From: Nymphaea colorata
Lineage: Eukaryota > Streptophyta > Magnoliopsida > Nymphaeales > Nymphaeaceae
DNA: 64,000 nt
Direction: 5' to 3'
NCBI RefSeq assembly: GCF_008831285.2
Contig: NC_045151.1
Location: forward strand, 5,469,682 to 5,533,681
Below, piece by piece: positions 1 to 12,523 of the stretch. Every line of letters starts with the position of its first letter. Position 1 is the first letter of the stretch. The position numbers and the translations under genes are program-made. The notes under the pieces were generated by a model, which worked only from the letters and a program-made list of their open reading frames with translations, did no database searches and was not told where the DNA came from.

Positions 1-59
1 CCTAAGCTGGATCAAGGCCACCGTTTTTACCCGTCTTGAGACAAATCATGTCTAGCAAG

Positions 60-1990
60 TTGGCACATGAAGCATGGAAAATGCTGAAAAAGTCGTTTAG
101 TTCTCAATCACATTTGAGAATAATGCTGCTAAGAAAGAAGCTACATTTCATTCAAAAAGTAAATATGGATATGCAAACCTAGTTGGTTTCTTCAAATGCC
201 TTCTACTCACTCAAGAAAAGAGTCTTGATATGTTTAAATCGACAATGGCTGATTCTAACAAGTCTATCCAAGCATTACCGCAGGCGGAAAACCAGGTTGC
301 TTTCAATACCTTTCGAGGACACGAAAGAGGACGAGACAATTTCAGAGGTCGGCAAGTAAGTCAATTCCAAGGACAAGGAAATGGAACATGTGTTCAACCT
401 CAATCACAACATGGAGATTCAAACAATAATGCAGAAAATGGCAATAATCCTTGCACTGTCATAACGAGTCAATATTGTGGACGAAAGGGTCAATCGGCAA
501 GAACATGTTATGATATTCCACAAGTATTTTCAGCTATGAATTTGTAGGAGTCCACTACTGAATATTGGTATCCCGACTCAGGAGCAACTAATCATATCGT
601 CAACAATGATGAGATGATGCACAACAAAACATCATACGATGGGCTGGACAATATCATGATTGGTAATGGTTCAAGCCTCTCTATTAAGCATATAGGTAAT
701 TTATTAGTTAATTCTACAGTGACTTCATTCCATCTTACAAATGCATTGCATGTTCCCAAAATGGCTTATAATCTCTTATCAGTGGGAAAGTTTACATTTG
801 ACAATGACTGCATTTTTCAATTCTCACCACATGATTTTGTTATTAAGGATCCGCAGATGGGCAACATTCTTCTTCAAGGACCAAAGATGTGTAACAGTCT
901 CTATCCCATCAAAGCGATCAGATCGAATATGGATCCATTTTCGACCAAGGGAGCAGCGTTTAGTTGCTGGTTTCCAGCAGGCGTCAATAAAATTTCAGCA
1001 TCATTTGATCTATGGCATGGGTGACTTTGTCATGCAAACAAGAAGATAGTTAGTCTTTTGAATTCTAGTCAACACATATCAATAAATTCTTCTATACCAA
1101 AAGGAGTGTGTCAGTCTTGTCTTCTGGGAAAGGCACATAAAAAACTCTTTTCAATTTCTGATTTTCAAGCCTCACGACTTCTTGAACTGTTTCATATGGA
1201 TGTATGGGGACCGGCCCCAACTATCTCTCGAGAGGGTTTCAGGTTTTTTCTGCTCATGGTTGACAACTATTCTAGATTTTCATGGTTGTTTCATCTTAAA
1301 GTTAAGTCTAAAGTTGTTTCATGTTTCAAGCATTTTAAGACCTTGATTGAAAAGCAATTAACATTCATATATGTTCCATTCAACCCGACAATGACAAAGA
1401 ATTTGTAAATTCTAATTTAGCTTTATTCTGTGAAGAGTATGGGTTTTTTCAACAATTTTCTTGTCTCTACACTCCTGAACAAAATGGTATAGTTGAATGA
1501 AAACATCGTCATGTCGTTGAAATAGACTTAAGCATGCTTTATGATGCTAGACTCTCCTATATTTTCTGGGTTGATTCATTCCGAACTGCCATTTATATTA
1601 TCAACCATTTACCAACTTTGAAATTGCAGCGAAAGTCACCCTTTTACATGCTTTTTCAAAAGGATCCAGAATACACATATTTTCGGGTTTTTGGAACCCC
1701 ATGTTATCCATTATTGATGCCCATGAATGATTCAAAATTTCAGTCAAATACTACTTCATGCATTTTTCTCGGTTATGCTAGTCATCATAAGGGGTATCTA
1801 TGCTATGACAAAAGACATCAACATATTATTATCTCTCAGCATGTTATTTTTGATGAAGCTCAGACTGATGGGTCAGATCATCGTCTGAACTTTTTAGATG
1901 ACATTATATCTCATTGGCTACCAAATATGACCAATGCTTCTTCTACCAGTCTCGCTGATCAAATGCAGCCCTCATCAACTTCGTATTACA
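60..1990 (+). pseudogene. copia gag - protease - integrase remnant
   Basis: All pieces to about 1380 share one reading frame interrupted by stops at 545 (TAG) and 1022 (TGA). The gag C-terminus is at 230-547. The protease active-site motif WYPDSGATNHI lies at about 566-598, directly after the first stop. GAG-pre-integrase follows, ending near WHG and the CQSCLLGKAH motif at about 1108. Integrase starts at HMDVWGP (about 1194). It shifts frame near 1380 and continues through QPDNDKEF and PEQNGIVE, has a further stop at 1498, and resumes as the IFWVDSFRTAIYIINHLP and FRVFGTPCYP blocks to about 1860. After 1870 comes the variable Ser/Pro-rich linker before RT. Confidence 0.9.
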
Positions 1991-2269
1991 TGGTTTTACC
2001 ACTTCCCCTGGCTAAACCTTCGTCATTTGTTATGGTCTCTCCTCCTAAGAATATTAGCTTGCTACTTCATGATGCAGATCAGCCTACATCAGCAACGCCA
2101 TCTTCGCTGGATGTGTCTCCTTCACCAATACTGACCGTCGTAGCTATTGATACCGTAGCCACTCGAGTCGGCCCTGTTACTCGTTCTCATGGTCATTCTC
2201 ATCCAATGTTGACTCCTTCCATGATGGGTTCATTAAAACCCAAAGCACTTTCTGCCATCACTGCACAAG

Positions 2270-3819
2270 TGGAACTAGGGACGTTTAAGGAAGCGGTTCA
2301 TTCTGAGTGTTGGTATCAAGCCATGCAATTAGAGTTTTCAGTATTGCAAAAAAACAAAACCTGGCATCTTGTACCACTACAACCTGATTTCAATGTTATC
2401 AGCTCCAAATGAGTGTACAAAATTAAGCACCATCTTGATGGTTCTATTGCATGACATAAGACTCGACTTGTGGCTAGGGGTTTTCTTCAAACGGCTAGCA
2501 TTGACTATGAAGAAACTTTCAGTCCCACCGTAAAACCCACGACTATAAGAGTATTACTTTCTTTAGCAGTTCATTTTGGCTGGTTGTTAGGGCAACTTGA
2601 TTTTGATAATATCTTTCTTAATGGGTATCTTTTTGAAGGTGTCTATATTGCTCAACCAGAGGGGTTTCTAGATCCAAACTTTCCTCATTATGTATGCAAG
2701 TTAGACAAAGCACTATATGGGCTCAAGCAGGCTCCACGCGCATGGTATCATCGCTTGAGCAGCTTCCTTCGCGATGTTGGATTTGTTTCTTCTCAATCAG
2801 ATGCATCCCTGTTTATTTTCACTTGCGATGGTCATCAACTTTATCTTCTTGTTTATGTTGATGATTTTATCATGACCGGATCCACGCCATCTCTTATTTC
2901 TCAGGTCATTAAACAACTTGGATCCATTTTTTCGGTCAAGGATCTTGGTCCACTAACATATTTTTTGGGAATTGAAGTCAAGAAATGACCCGAGGAGATA
3001 TATTTATGTCAACACTACTATATCACTGGCATTCTTCACAAAGCCCAAATGGATAATGCTAAACCCACAACATCTTCCATGGTGATCACTAAAACTCTTA
3101 CAGCTGATGATGAATCGTCTTTTTTGGATCCTACATTATATCAAAGTGTGATAGGGGAGTTACAATATGTCACATTGACACGTTCAGATATTGCATTTGC
3201 TATAAATTGTGCTTGTCAATTTATGCATTCTCCAAAATCTATTAATTGGATAATGGTTAAAAGAATACTTGATATTTAAAAGGAACCAGCCATTATGCTC
3301 TTCGCTTGACTCGATCGTCTTCATTACAAATGAGTATCTTTGCCGATGCAGACTGGGCTAGAAGATCAAAAGTCAACTGGTGGTTTTGTTGCTCTCCTAA
3401 GAAATGACGTTGTCTCATGGGCACCTCTCATGGGCACCTAGAAAACAAAGAACAGTCGCTCAGTCCAGCACTGAAGCAGAGTACAAGTCCATAGCCTGTG
3501 CTGCTGCAGAAATATTATGGTTGAAATCTCTCCTAAAAGAGCTAAAGGTTTCATCACTAGCTGCACCAATTCTATGGTGTGATAATATAGAAGCTCTATA
3601 CTTAGCATCAAACCCTGTGTTTCATGCTCGCACCAAACATGTCGAAGTTGATTTTCACTTCGTTAGAGATCATGTCAATAAGGGAGAGATACAAGCGAAT
3701 TTTATTCGGACTAAAGAGCAATTAGCAGATGGGATGACAAGGACTCTTGGAGGAACGGTGTTCACAGATTTTAGAAACAATCTCAACTTCGTAGAACCAC
3801 CATTCAGCTTGCGGGAGGC
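2270..3819 (+). pseudogene. copia reverse transcriptase - RNase H remnant
   Basis: RT begins around 2290 and is broken by stops at 2410 and about 2451. It then reads openly from 2470 to 2988 with TRLVARGF, ETFSPTVKPTTIR, QLDFDNIFLNGYL, KALYGLKQAPRAWY and the catalytic YVDD (about 2854-2866). Another stop at 2986 and a frameshift near 3275 separate the connection domain. RNase H is recognisable in SSTEAEYKSIA and WCDN (3404-3700), ending with HTKHVEVD-type and QLADGMTR motifs. A 13-bp tandem duplication at 3413-3438 is one frame-breaking event. RVT_2-type copia RT is certain; the exact copia lineage is not. Confidence 0.93.
3413..3438 (+). repeat. 13-bp tandem duplication inside copia RNase H
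   Basis: The unit TCTCATGGGCACC occurs twice in direct succession (3413-3425, 3426-3438). Removing one copy would leave the usual V-S-W-A-P-R-K-Q stretch of copia RNase H in frame, so the duplication is a later slippage-type mutation. Confidence 0.85.
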
Positions 3820-4040
3820 TGTTAAGGAAAGTTTTTGATTTTTGAAAATTAGAATCCGCAAGAGATAAAAACGTATCAACTCCTATAATCTTGGAATCTA
3901 ATTTACATTTTCATTTCTTGCCTTTTGTTGTAACTTCCTTATCTCTTGTAGTCTATAATTACCATGTATCATCAACTATGGAAACATACGTGAGATTCTA
4001 TTCTGAATTCTCTCTCTCTCTCTCTCTCTCAATCCTCACA
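3820..4040 (+). repeat. 3' LTR of the copia element (right end approximate)
   Basis: It starts TGTTAAGG immediately after the purine-rich tract GCGGGAGGC (3811-3819), the usual polypurine tract/LTR junction. A CT microsatellite at about 4012-4030 lies near the 3' end, and AATCCTCACA at 4031-4040 is the most plausible CA end. There is no second LTR in the window to prove the boundary. Confidence 0.6.
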
Positions 4041-4800
4041 AGTTCTTTCACCATCTATCAATCTTTATCACTATTCCCTCTATCTTTTTCTCTTTTGCTC
4101 TTGCTTTGGGTTGATAATAAAAGATGTTCCAGCAGTGGAGAATGTGATGGGATAAGAGACCATTACTGTGGGGGAATTTCAATGGTGAAGTTAATGGCAT
4201 GGAGGAGACACTCTTTTATACTTTGATCTTTCCCCTTTGATTGACTACTTAACTTTACTTGCTAAAGCCTATGCATTTGATTTCATTAGCCCTGAACCTT
4301 AAACATGTGCAAAGCATTACCACTTCCTGCAGTATCTAAAGATCTCTAATTTCTTATGAATATTCATTTGCTGATTTTGAAATTATACTAGTTTGCTTTT
4401 CCTATGCAGGCTCTACTTCTAGCCTCCTCAAAGGGTCAATTGCATTATTAAGAAGCAAGAGTCCCATGGATGTCCAACTCCAAGTCTTCGATTCACAATG
4501 CCCTCAAGAATGCAAGGTTAGTTTCTTGCTTTTTCCACAAGTTAGCCAAATGGAAAAAAGATAGCTTACGTTGAGCGGATAGAACCCAAAAGTAAACACC
4601 CACTACTTAGTAGGGTACCTAGTATATGTAGCATAAGAACCAACAAAAAGTAGAGACCTAGATAATTTGCCTTGCTTTTGACCTTCATAAGGTTCAGTTG
4701 GCTACAGATTTGTTAGTTGCAGCTTTATCAACTTGCCTCCTAAATCCAATATAATTAATCATGTAGACAATGTATCACATGCAACAACTAAGATTTCTCA
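4041..4800. other. Intergenic stretch, one exon-like segment
   Basis: No convincing gene. The only structured part is the exon-like segment at 4409-4516, listed separately. The rest is AT-rich with short spurious ORFs. Confidence 0.5.
4409..4516 (+). other. Exon-like segment, identity unknown
   Basis: A pyrimidine-rich acceptor (TTTTCCTATGCAG) precedes 4409 and a donor AAG/GTTAGT follows 4516. Between them one frame stays open for about 35 codons, including the stretch LLKGSIALLRSKSPMDVQLQ. I do not recognise the protein and find no matching neighbouring exon, so this may be chance or a captured exon like the pseudogene to its right. Confidence 0.2.
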
Positions 4801-4811
4801 CTAGTGTACTT

Positions 4812-5545
4812 CCCATGAGTAAAACTTTTGATGCCCACACATTGCCATGATTAAAAACTTTCGATTCTCTAGTTTCCCTACAATTCAGGGCTTCTCTAAT
4901 CACAATGGCAATGACATTAGTAGGTTCAAGAGTCTGTATCAAACCTTCTGTCTAAAATTTTATGGCAGTTGCAAAATCACCATAGGTTTGACCAAGAGAT
5001 CAATAACCAAAAGAGTAATAAGGATGCATTTTCTAATAGAGAGATTCCATATTCTATTCAATTTTAGCTCATTGCGGGTTTTGAATTATGTGATTAAATA
5101 ACAACGGTGATATCCATAAAAAAGAATAAGAAGCTAATCACAATTCATGAAAGGCATCCACCATCAAAATAGAGCAAGAATTACCTCCAAAGCGCTTTGT
5201 TTGAGAAATTGCCTCTCTTCCATAAAACCCAACTTATAGATATGTGAAATAAGTGGTGCCATACCATGGTATCCTAGGATGCATGAACACAAAGCAATTA
5301 CTTATCCACGAAAATTTTCTACTAGCAAACAAAATTAAATTTTCTATCTTACCTGCATGAGTAGGATGTGGAATGAAATTGTGGCCAAGGGTATGCATCT
5401 TCACTAAGGGAGTAAATCCAGCAGTGTCTCCATAGTCATATGCATATATCCCTTTCCTGAGTAAAGTGGCATGCCACAAGTTCAATAGCTTTTATTAAAG
5501 GATTCTACAATTAAATTTCTCTCTAATGAATGAAAATAAACTTGT
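4812..5545 (-). pseudogene. Tryptophan synthase beta chain type 2 (TrpB2-like) pseudogene fragment
   Basis: Three decayed exons on the - strand match the C-terminal third of plant TrpB2-type tryptophan synthase beta (Arabidopsis At5g38530 type), the PLP enzyme joining indole and serine. Exon at about 5353-5545: FSFIREKF, a frameshift, KAIELVAC, then [12 protein letters not shown] and [16 protein letters not shown], with donor CAG/GTAAG. Exon 5185-5273: [12 protein letters not shown], three residues short at its start and frameshifted near its end. Exon at about 4812-4969: an in-frame stop, then LEPTNVIAIVIREALNCRET and MAMCGH, again with a frame change; its acceptor AG is lost. Intron positions persist, so this is not a processed copy. 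The N-terminal two thirds, including the PLP lysine region, are absent here. Confidence 0.85.
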
Positions 5546-7429
5546 TTTATAATGCTAGAATGTTAATTAGATAGCCAAATACTTAAGAGGACTAATAAGG
5601 TGCTTCAATAGTCTTGGAAATGAAGGATAATCTATCACATATTCAAGCAGAAAAAGGTTTAAAAAAAGTAGAAGAATTAGTTTTGACTTTCAAACACTTG
5701 CTAAATAACATAAAACATCACCCTAGACAGGAAACTCATTCTAAAATATGACAAAAGTGTACTTGCAGAACAAACCAGGTCATAGGGCTGTGCCATGCTC
5801 AGGGTACCTATCCAGGATCTCCTTGGACATTAATACTATGTTTCTTGTCTTAACTATGGTGGTCTTGCCTAGAGATGGACTAGACTTAGTGTATACAAAA
5901 GTAGCCATTATATTTATGCTTGAAAGTGTATAAATGAACCTGTGGTTAGTCTGTAATCTTGGGTTAGCAATAAAAATTGATAAAGCCTGAGAGTACATCA
6001 GCATAAATCTTGGAAAATTTTTAAAAGTCCTAAAGGAATAGATAAAAAAAAAATTAAAGGCATAAAACAATATGTCAATAAAAAATAAAAACTAAAAATT
6101 GGAAGATGGACTAAGGGAACATCTCAAGAAAATACAAACAATAGTACAAAGATGAACATGAGAAGAAAAAATGTACAGCATCTTCATCTTCTTCTCTTCA
6201 TTCCTCTTCCACATCTTCCACTTCATTCCTCTTTTCTTCCTTTTTTTCCCCTCAAGTTACTGGTGCAATCACGATCATCTTGCTCTAAGAAACTGATATG
6301 AGAATCCTCAAGGCCCTTAAAATGTTTTGTGTTGTAAATTTAATTGGTAAACCTCCTAATAAAAGTTTGAATAAATTATATTGCAAGATTGAGAGAACAA
6401 GATTAAAAAAGTAACCAATTAAACCTTTTTAGAAAACTGGGGCTTCATGTGTTACATATCCTTTCTTTTCCTCCAATCCAAATGCTACACTATAGAAGAG
6501 ATATTAAACATATAATCCAACTTAAAGTAAGCCATGCCTACATAACTGGTCAAAATATATTCAAATTTGTAACATACCTGTCAATTAGGATCAGTCAATA
6601 AATCCATACCACATGAGCAATGGAACAACATATATCATTGGATTGGTTAGTACAAATAAAAATTTAATTTTTAAACATAATAGTGGAGCTGATTCATGCA
6701 CACTTTCCTCATGTTCCAATATTTGGCCATTAGTTGCAAATAAATAAGACACTACCTCATTAAAGGAGAAACAAATCCCTTAAAGCTGCACCAAGTTAAT
6801 TAGAAAACAACAAATTCTATGGATTGATGTTGTTTCATATTTTCCAACTATGTCAAAGAATAGTTTGTTTTTGTTTACATGAAAATGTCATTGTAAAAAA
6901 AAAAACTTCATTGTCTCTATTTATATGCAAAATGTTGCTGCCTTGATGGATGCTGGATGTCAAACATGGTGATGGCAAGGCTACACTACTACATGAAACT
7001 AAGCAATCTTATCACCATGAATGAATTTCATAGGATAGCAAGGATAACATGGAAATTTTGCACTTTTGTAAGTCGTTATTCAACTCTTGATTCATAATCA
7101 AGCTCATAAAATAGAATCAAGCTACTAAACAAAAAAATTTAATGGTCAAAAGTGTAGTAAAAAACAAACCTGAACCACTTTATGAGGCCATTGGTGATTG
7201 CTTTGTGAGAATTCTAAAGCAAAGATGGCCAGGATTAACCTAATTGGGGTCATAAAAGGAAAGCTGCAATCTGGTTTTCTCAACACTATCTACTGTTTGA
7301 CATTAGAGAATTGATGTTTCTCTATAAGATACAATATCTCATGTCTCAATGAAAAAACAGATCTGAGCCCAAAAAAATGCAGTTATGCTTCAGAAGGTTC
7401 ATTATTGGTTACCCTAAGTAAGATGGTCT
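5546..7429. other. No gene recognised
   Basis: AT-rich sequence with short ORFs and simple pyrimidine runs (for example 6178-6250). I looked on the - strand for upstream exons of the tryptophan synthase fragment and saw none. It may be old transposon or intron sequence. Confidence 0.5.
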
Positions 7430-8945
7430 AATGGCTGATTCAATCTGTGTTCATCCCATGTTTCAAAAAACAAGTAAATTGCTTGACTGTTTGATAACAC
7501 TCTGTTTGAGCACCATGTTCATGACAGACTGTAATTGTTGCCTAAATTCTTCATTTTCTTGTTTCATTTATGCATTTTGTTTCTGCAAATCACTTACAAT
7601 AGTTTTCAAGCTTTCACATTCCTCCTTAATAAGTACAATTTCTTGTATTGCTTCTGCAGCAAGTTTAGCCGATTCTGCATGGCCAAGTAAAATTCCAAAT
7701 AAACCATCTAGTTTGAAACATGTGCCATAAGTGCCTACATGTTCGTGTTGATCTTGTATCATGACTTTTGCATATGTATTAGTCTGACCAACCGTGTCAA
7801 TTGCCCCCATAGAAGGTTGTGCATGACGCATTTTGAATATAGACTGACATAAAAATATACATTCATGTGCATACACATAAGATATAAACAAATAGATAAT
7901 GACAAAACAAAAGCAAAACTTACAATTATATCCGCGACCTTCTCATTTATATATTCTTTATTTTTCTTTTTATGTGTTTTTATGAAATCATCCACTCGAC
8001 TGGGCCCATTCCATCAATGGTTATTATCTTAGTAGAAAAGGCTTTTGTTATTAATTATTAATAACACAATGATGCATGCATATAATAATGTGTTTAGAAC
8101 AATGATACCATTTCATGGCAAACACGTGCAAGGGTTTTACTCTCTGATGTGTGAAGAAGAGTCTGCTCTAAGTGCTTTCCATTGTTCATATGTCATTTTG
8201 CCAAGAAAATATTTTTGATTTTCATCTCTCTCATAAGGATCAAAATATTCTTGTTCGACCCTATGCTTATAATCCTTCCACTTATCTTTTAGGCATGTCA
8301 TTACCCAACCTTTTGAATTTTTTTGAATCTCAAACTTATCATACATCACAAAACATAAAAATTGTTTCCGATTCAGTTTATATTGTTTTACCAAAAAAAT
8401 ACTGTGTTTTTAGGATACCATGTTCTACAACCAAGAAACATGATCTTGTAATGAATGTTACTTTAATATTTAATAATAATTTGCTGGACTTAACGACATT
8501 GTGTTTCCTAAAACACCATTATAAACTGGTTCCTAAATCTACAGAAACATTTAAAATGGTTCCCAAATCAAATAAGCCAGCAAAAATATCGAGGAAGTCA
8601 TCCAAATTCAATTGAAGTGGAAATTGTTTATGAATTAGGATCAAATTAAAAGTTATGTAAAAGAATATGAAGTATAACATAATATATACAAGTATGACAT
8701 TACCATTTATTAGAAGCTTATAGAAAAATAATATGAATATGCACCTGAATGTGCTTCCATAAGTCATTTTTATACTGATCTGGCATGTCTTTCCACTTTT
8801 CATATGTAAGAGGAGCCCAACCTCCATCCCTGACTAGGTAGCCTAAGTAATGTCCAAGTGTAGAGGCGTCACCTTCTATTGCTTGGCCAAACTTATTGCA
8901 TCACACTATCAATTTTTTACCATAAGGTACAAACTTACCTTCATT
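7430..8945 (-). pseudogene. CACTA (En/Spm) TnpA-type transposase-associated protein remnant (Ptta/Transposase_24-like)
   Basis: Three coding blocks on the - strand. At about 8945-8740: NKFGQAIEGDASTLGHYLG and GGWAPLTYEKWKDMPDQYK. At 8395-8137: KDKWKDYKHRVEQEYFDPY followed by MTYEQWKALR. At 7891-7500: TNTYAKVMIQ, then a Glu/Lys-rich probable coiled coil containing AAEAIQEIVLIKEECESL. This order (linker, W-x-x-Y/FDPY block, coiled coil) is that of plant Ptta/En/Spm family proteins, the DNA-binding TnpA-like partner of the CACTA transposase. Stops and frameshifts separate the blocks, so it is not functional. It lies downstream of a TNP2-type transposase remnant on the same strand, as in CACTA elements. 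Confidence 0.75.
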
Positions 8946-9469
8946 TTTTGTAGGAAATAAAAATTTCAAACTAATTTTAGTTCTATGGATTATCAAGGAC
9001 TATAGTTTCATGCAGAAATAAATGACAACCATTCAAAAATGAAATAAATTGGAGGAAAATGTGTAACAATTCATCAATATTTATGGCTTCCTTTATAGAT
9101 TTTAAATTGGCCATTTCATTGTCTCTGATTTCTTATTTTTTGTTTAGTCATCATCTTCAAATTTCTCACTCCATTCTCCTTCGTCACGTATTGTAACTTC
9201 ACTCTAAATACACATTCTCGTGTCCAATTATCATTGTTGCCATCAACCACCATATTTTGTGATGTATTGCATGAGGGATCTGCCCTTTGTTAATAAATAC
9301 TTGTGATGTCATGTCATATAAGTATCTAGGTAATTGTAATCACCTCAAATTTTTCAAAAATCGATATTCAGCATTTTTCCATTTTATATTAATTTTACAA
9401 CATTCAATTTCAGCTTCAAACACTTCAATTTCTCTTAATTATGGTCAATTTCTTCTTTCATTTGACTAT
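8946..9469. other. No gene recognised
   Basis: AT-rich sequence, probably interior of the decayed CACTA element. Nothing specific seen. Confidence 0.4.
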
Positions 9470-10800
9470 CGACGATATTTGGTTGGCCTAGCCAATCCTA
9501 GCCAGCCTAGCCTGTCAAGCATGGCCTTGGCTGCTAGCTGGCCAATCGCCAGCCAGGACAGGTCAAAATAGGCCTGTGGCAGCCAACAGGCCAGCTTGGC
9601 TTGTTTAGGCATACCAATGGGCCAGGCCTAGGGTGGGCGAGCCTTGAGTGGGCAACCTAACTTTTGGCACAGTCAACCCTTCAGTCAAAATAAGGATAGA
9701 TTTGACCCTCTTAGTGTTTTTAAGTTATTTTTAAGCCAATAATGATTAATTAACGGCTAATTTTATTTTAAAAAAAGACCACAATACCCTTGAGCCTCCT
9801 TCCTCTATAAATGTCTTCTCATTTCTCTCATTTAAATGAAAGTCCATCACCTTTTCAAGCCTTTGAGCCCTCTCTCTCCTCTTCTAGATTTTTTCTTCTC
9901 CTCTTCTTTTTCTTCTTCTTCTTGTTCAAATTTTCTTGTTTAACTTTCCTGTTCTTCAACTCCAAACATTCATTTCGAACAAGAGAAGACCTTGGAGGAG
10001 CTTGTGATAGACTCTTGAGGAGCATCTCCAACACGTTCAAGTCATTCTCTTTGCCCACAAGAGCTAAGGAGCCACCTCTATACCAAATCTTTTTTTTAAA
10101 GGTATTTATAACTTTTCTTTCTACCGTTTTATTGTCTTTTTTCTTCATAACAAACTAATGAAGGTCTAGAGTCTCTCCAAAACTAAGGATCCTCCTTGAA
10201 GCTTCGGGAGCAAGATCAAGAGAAACGTTTTCCTCAAAATCTTTTTCTCTCTCTTTAACTTATCTTTTTATCATTTTAACTAGTTTTTTCATTTCTTTTA
10301 ACTCATTTATCTCTTTTAAACTTGTTTTTCTGTTATTTTAACTTTTATATCTTTTATTTTAACTTTTTCTCTCATTATTTACTCATCTCTTTTTCATTTT
10401 GATATTTATTTATCTCATTTTTAACTTTCCTCTATCCTTTTAACTTATATTTCTCTCATTTTAACTTCTCATCTTCATTTCTCTCTTTTTATTCCTCTTC
10501 TCATTTCTCTCTCATTTAATTCTTTCTCTTTCAAATATCTCTCTCTTTTTGTCCCTCTCTAATCTTTATTTTTATCAATGTATTTTTATTTGTCTCTTTC
10601 TCTCTTTTAAACTTTCTCTATTTATTATTGTTTTCTCATTGTATATCTATCATTTCATTTCTCTATTTTGATGGTTTGATTTTTTGTGGATGTGTATTAC
10701 GATGTGAAGATTTGGAGTGAGTTATTTTTTTTAATTTTTATCATTTTGAGGTTGGGACAAGCCCAACTCAAAAAACACCCAAACATGCTTGATGTAAATG
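9470..10800 (+). repeat. LTR-like sequence (promoter and pyrimidine-rich leader)
   Basis: A locally G+C-rich stretch full of GCCTAGCC/GGCCAGCC motifs (9480-9650) is followed by an AT-rich block, a TATA box (CTATAAATG, 9805-9813) and a very pyrimidine-rich leader (9830-10680). This looks like U3/R/U5 of a retrotransposon LTR inserted between the two CACTA gene remnants. No LTR termini or partner LTR were found, so the family is unknown and the limits are approximate. Confidence 0.4.
9805..9813 (+). promoter_or_regulatory. TATA box of the LTR-like block
   Basis: CTATAAATG preceded by a C-rich stretch and followed within 30 bases by a pyrimidine-rich leader, the usual arrangement in plant LTR promoters. 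Confidence 0.4.
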
Positions 10801-12520
10801 TTAATTTGCATTGAACATGTCATTTTCGATTTTTTAAATTGCAAATCCATCTTTCGTATATGTTTTTTTAAATCATTCACTTCTTTCTAGCTTTCCATTG
10901 GCCTACCTATATTTTCAATATACCCTTGAGTTACTCTGCAGATAAAATGTTATCTCTATCAATTTCCATCAAAAATTTATTTTTCATTGCTCCATAGGCA
11001 TATGTTATGGTAAGAATGGTTTATTTTTTTTTATTAAGTGTATAGAATTTATAGTCTCATGCATACACAATCACATATGGAACTCACGAATGTTCACAAG
11101 CACATCTCTAAGAAGCTTAAGTAAGACAAGATCAAACCCTAATAAAGTGATAATCAATTTAAGGCAAAATCTTGAAACTTACTTAAGATTTAAGGGAAAC
11201 ACTCCTAAAAATTATAATATTTTCTTGTTTTAAATATCAAATCTTTACTCTTTCCAACATATTATTTTGATATTTACAATATTGCAAAATCTCTTTCTTT
11301 GGCCCTATGATGAACAAAAACTATGGTCATCGTCCATATATTTGATATCTTATTCCTCAAACTAAACTTGAAAAACTTGCTTTTTCAAAGCATGACAAGT
11401 AGAAGTTATGTTCTACAAAACAAGTAATTTACAAGTATATTCCTAATCATATTTTCTCAAACAAGTTAAAAACTTCGATTTTCAAAACTGTATTCAAATA
11501 TAAGTTATCTTTTATTTGAGTTCTAGTGGCAATATTTGAAAAACTCAAATGATCTTACAAGTGTCTCTTTTGAACAATTTGTTTTTTATACTATTTGGCT
11601 ATCCAAACAATTCAATCTTAAGTTTCTAAAGTTACTAATTATTAATGGTTCATAAATCCTTAAGACAATAATACTAGACATGAGGGCACTATTTTTTTAA
11701 ACCTAACCATATTTTAATTATTTCAAAATTTGCCTCAATATTCTTAAAAAAAAATATTTGGACTTGAGCACATGCATAGGATTTGGGATAACATTTCAAA
11801 TATTGAAATGTGCAAAGCAAGAGGCTAGTTCTTGGTTGGGTTACCCCCAATAAGTACGATGGGAATGGCATGACTTCATACCAATGGGCAAGTCCATTTC
11901 TCTCTCATTTCAAAATAAAATTTTATTTCTTTGAAGCACTCCAAAAACCAAAATAAATTTTGGCATGCAAACAACAATGCACTTAAAACAGTTATACAAC
12001 CATGATCTATATAATTTTCCATGTAAAAGACCTACCTTGCTTAAGATGCAAATATGAATGGTTCATTTTTCATGAATGTAAATTTGGAATTGTCCAGCAC
12101 AAATCTAAATTCATCTCTTTTGATGCCCTTATTATGAGATCCAAGAACATTAAGCATTCACATTTAAACAAACAAAAATTTAACTACCCATAATGTTCTA
12201 TTTCAGTGATGTCTATCAAAATTCCATAATATGTAACATCTCATTGAATTGAGATACTATATCAAGCACTTGAAAAACTTGATGTGAGTGCAGTTACAAT
12301 AATGCCACTATTCTTTCTTTTTTTTCTCCATCTCAGTACGAAATCAGACTCATTTATGAGATAGCCTTTATATCTTCTCGCAATTAGCTAGGAACCTTAA
12401 GGAAGCCATTTAATATCTTCCACTAACTCATAGCCCATGGCATCCATGTTGTTTACCTGTGATAATTATCATAGCACAATTAAAATTAGGTACTTGCCTC
12501 ATTAACTATAACAAATTTAG
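10801..12520. other. No gene recognised
   Basis: AT-rich sequence without a recognisable coding block. It lies between the LTR-like sequence and the TNP2 remnant and is probably decayed transposon DNA. Confidence 0.4.
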
Positions 12521-12523
12521 GTA

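Larger units (their letters stand above)
1..4040 (+). mobile_element. Degenerate Ty1/copia LTR retrotransposon, 3' part
   Basis: Domains run in copia order on the + strand: gag remnant, protease, GAG-pre-integrase, integrase, reverse transcriptase, RNase H, then a purine tract and a 3' LTR starting TGTTAAGG at 3820. INT before RT is the Ty1/copia order. The 5' LTR and gag start lie left of the window. Many in-frame stops and frameshifts show it is dead. Several stops (1022, 1498, about 2451) sit where arginine codons would be expected, which fits decay of methylated CpG. The right end of the LTR is approximate. Confidence 0.93.

Noticed and set aside
9855-10148. Lys/Arg-rich ORF on the - strand
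   Set aside because: Antisense of a pyrimidine-rich LTR leader; low complexity only.
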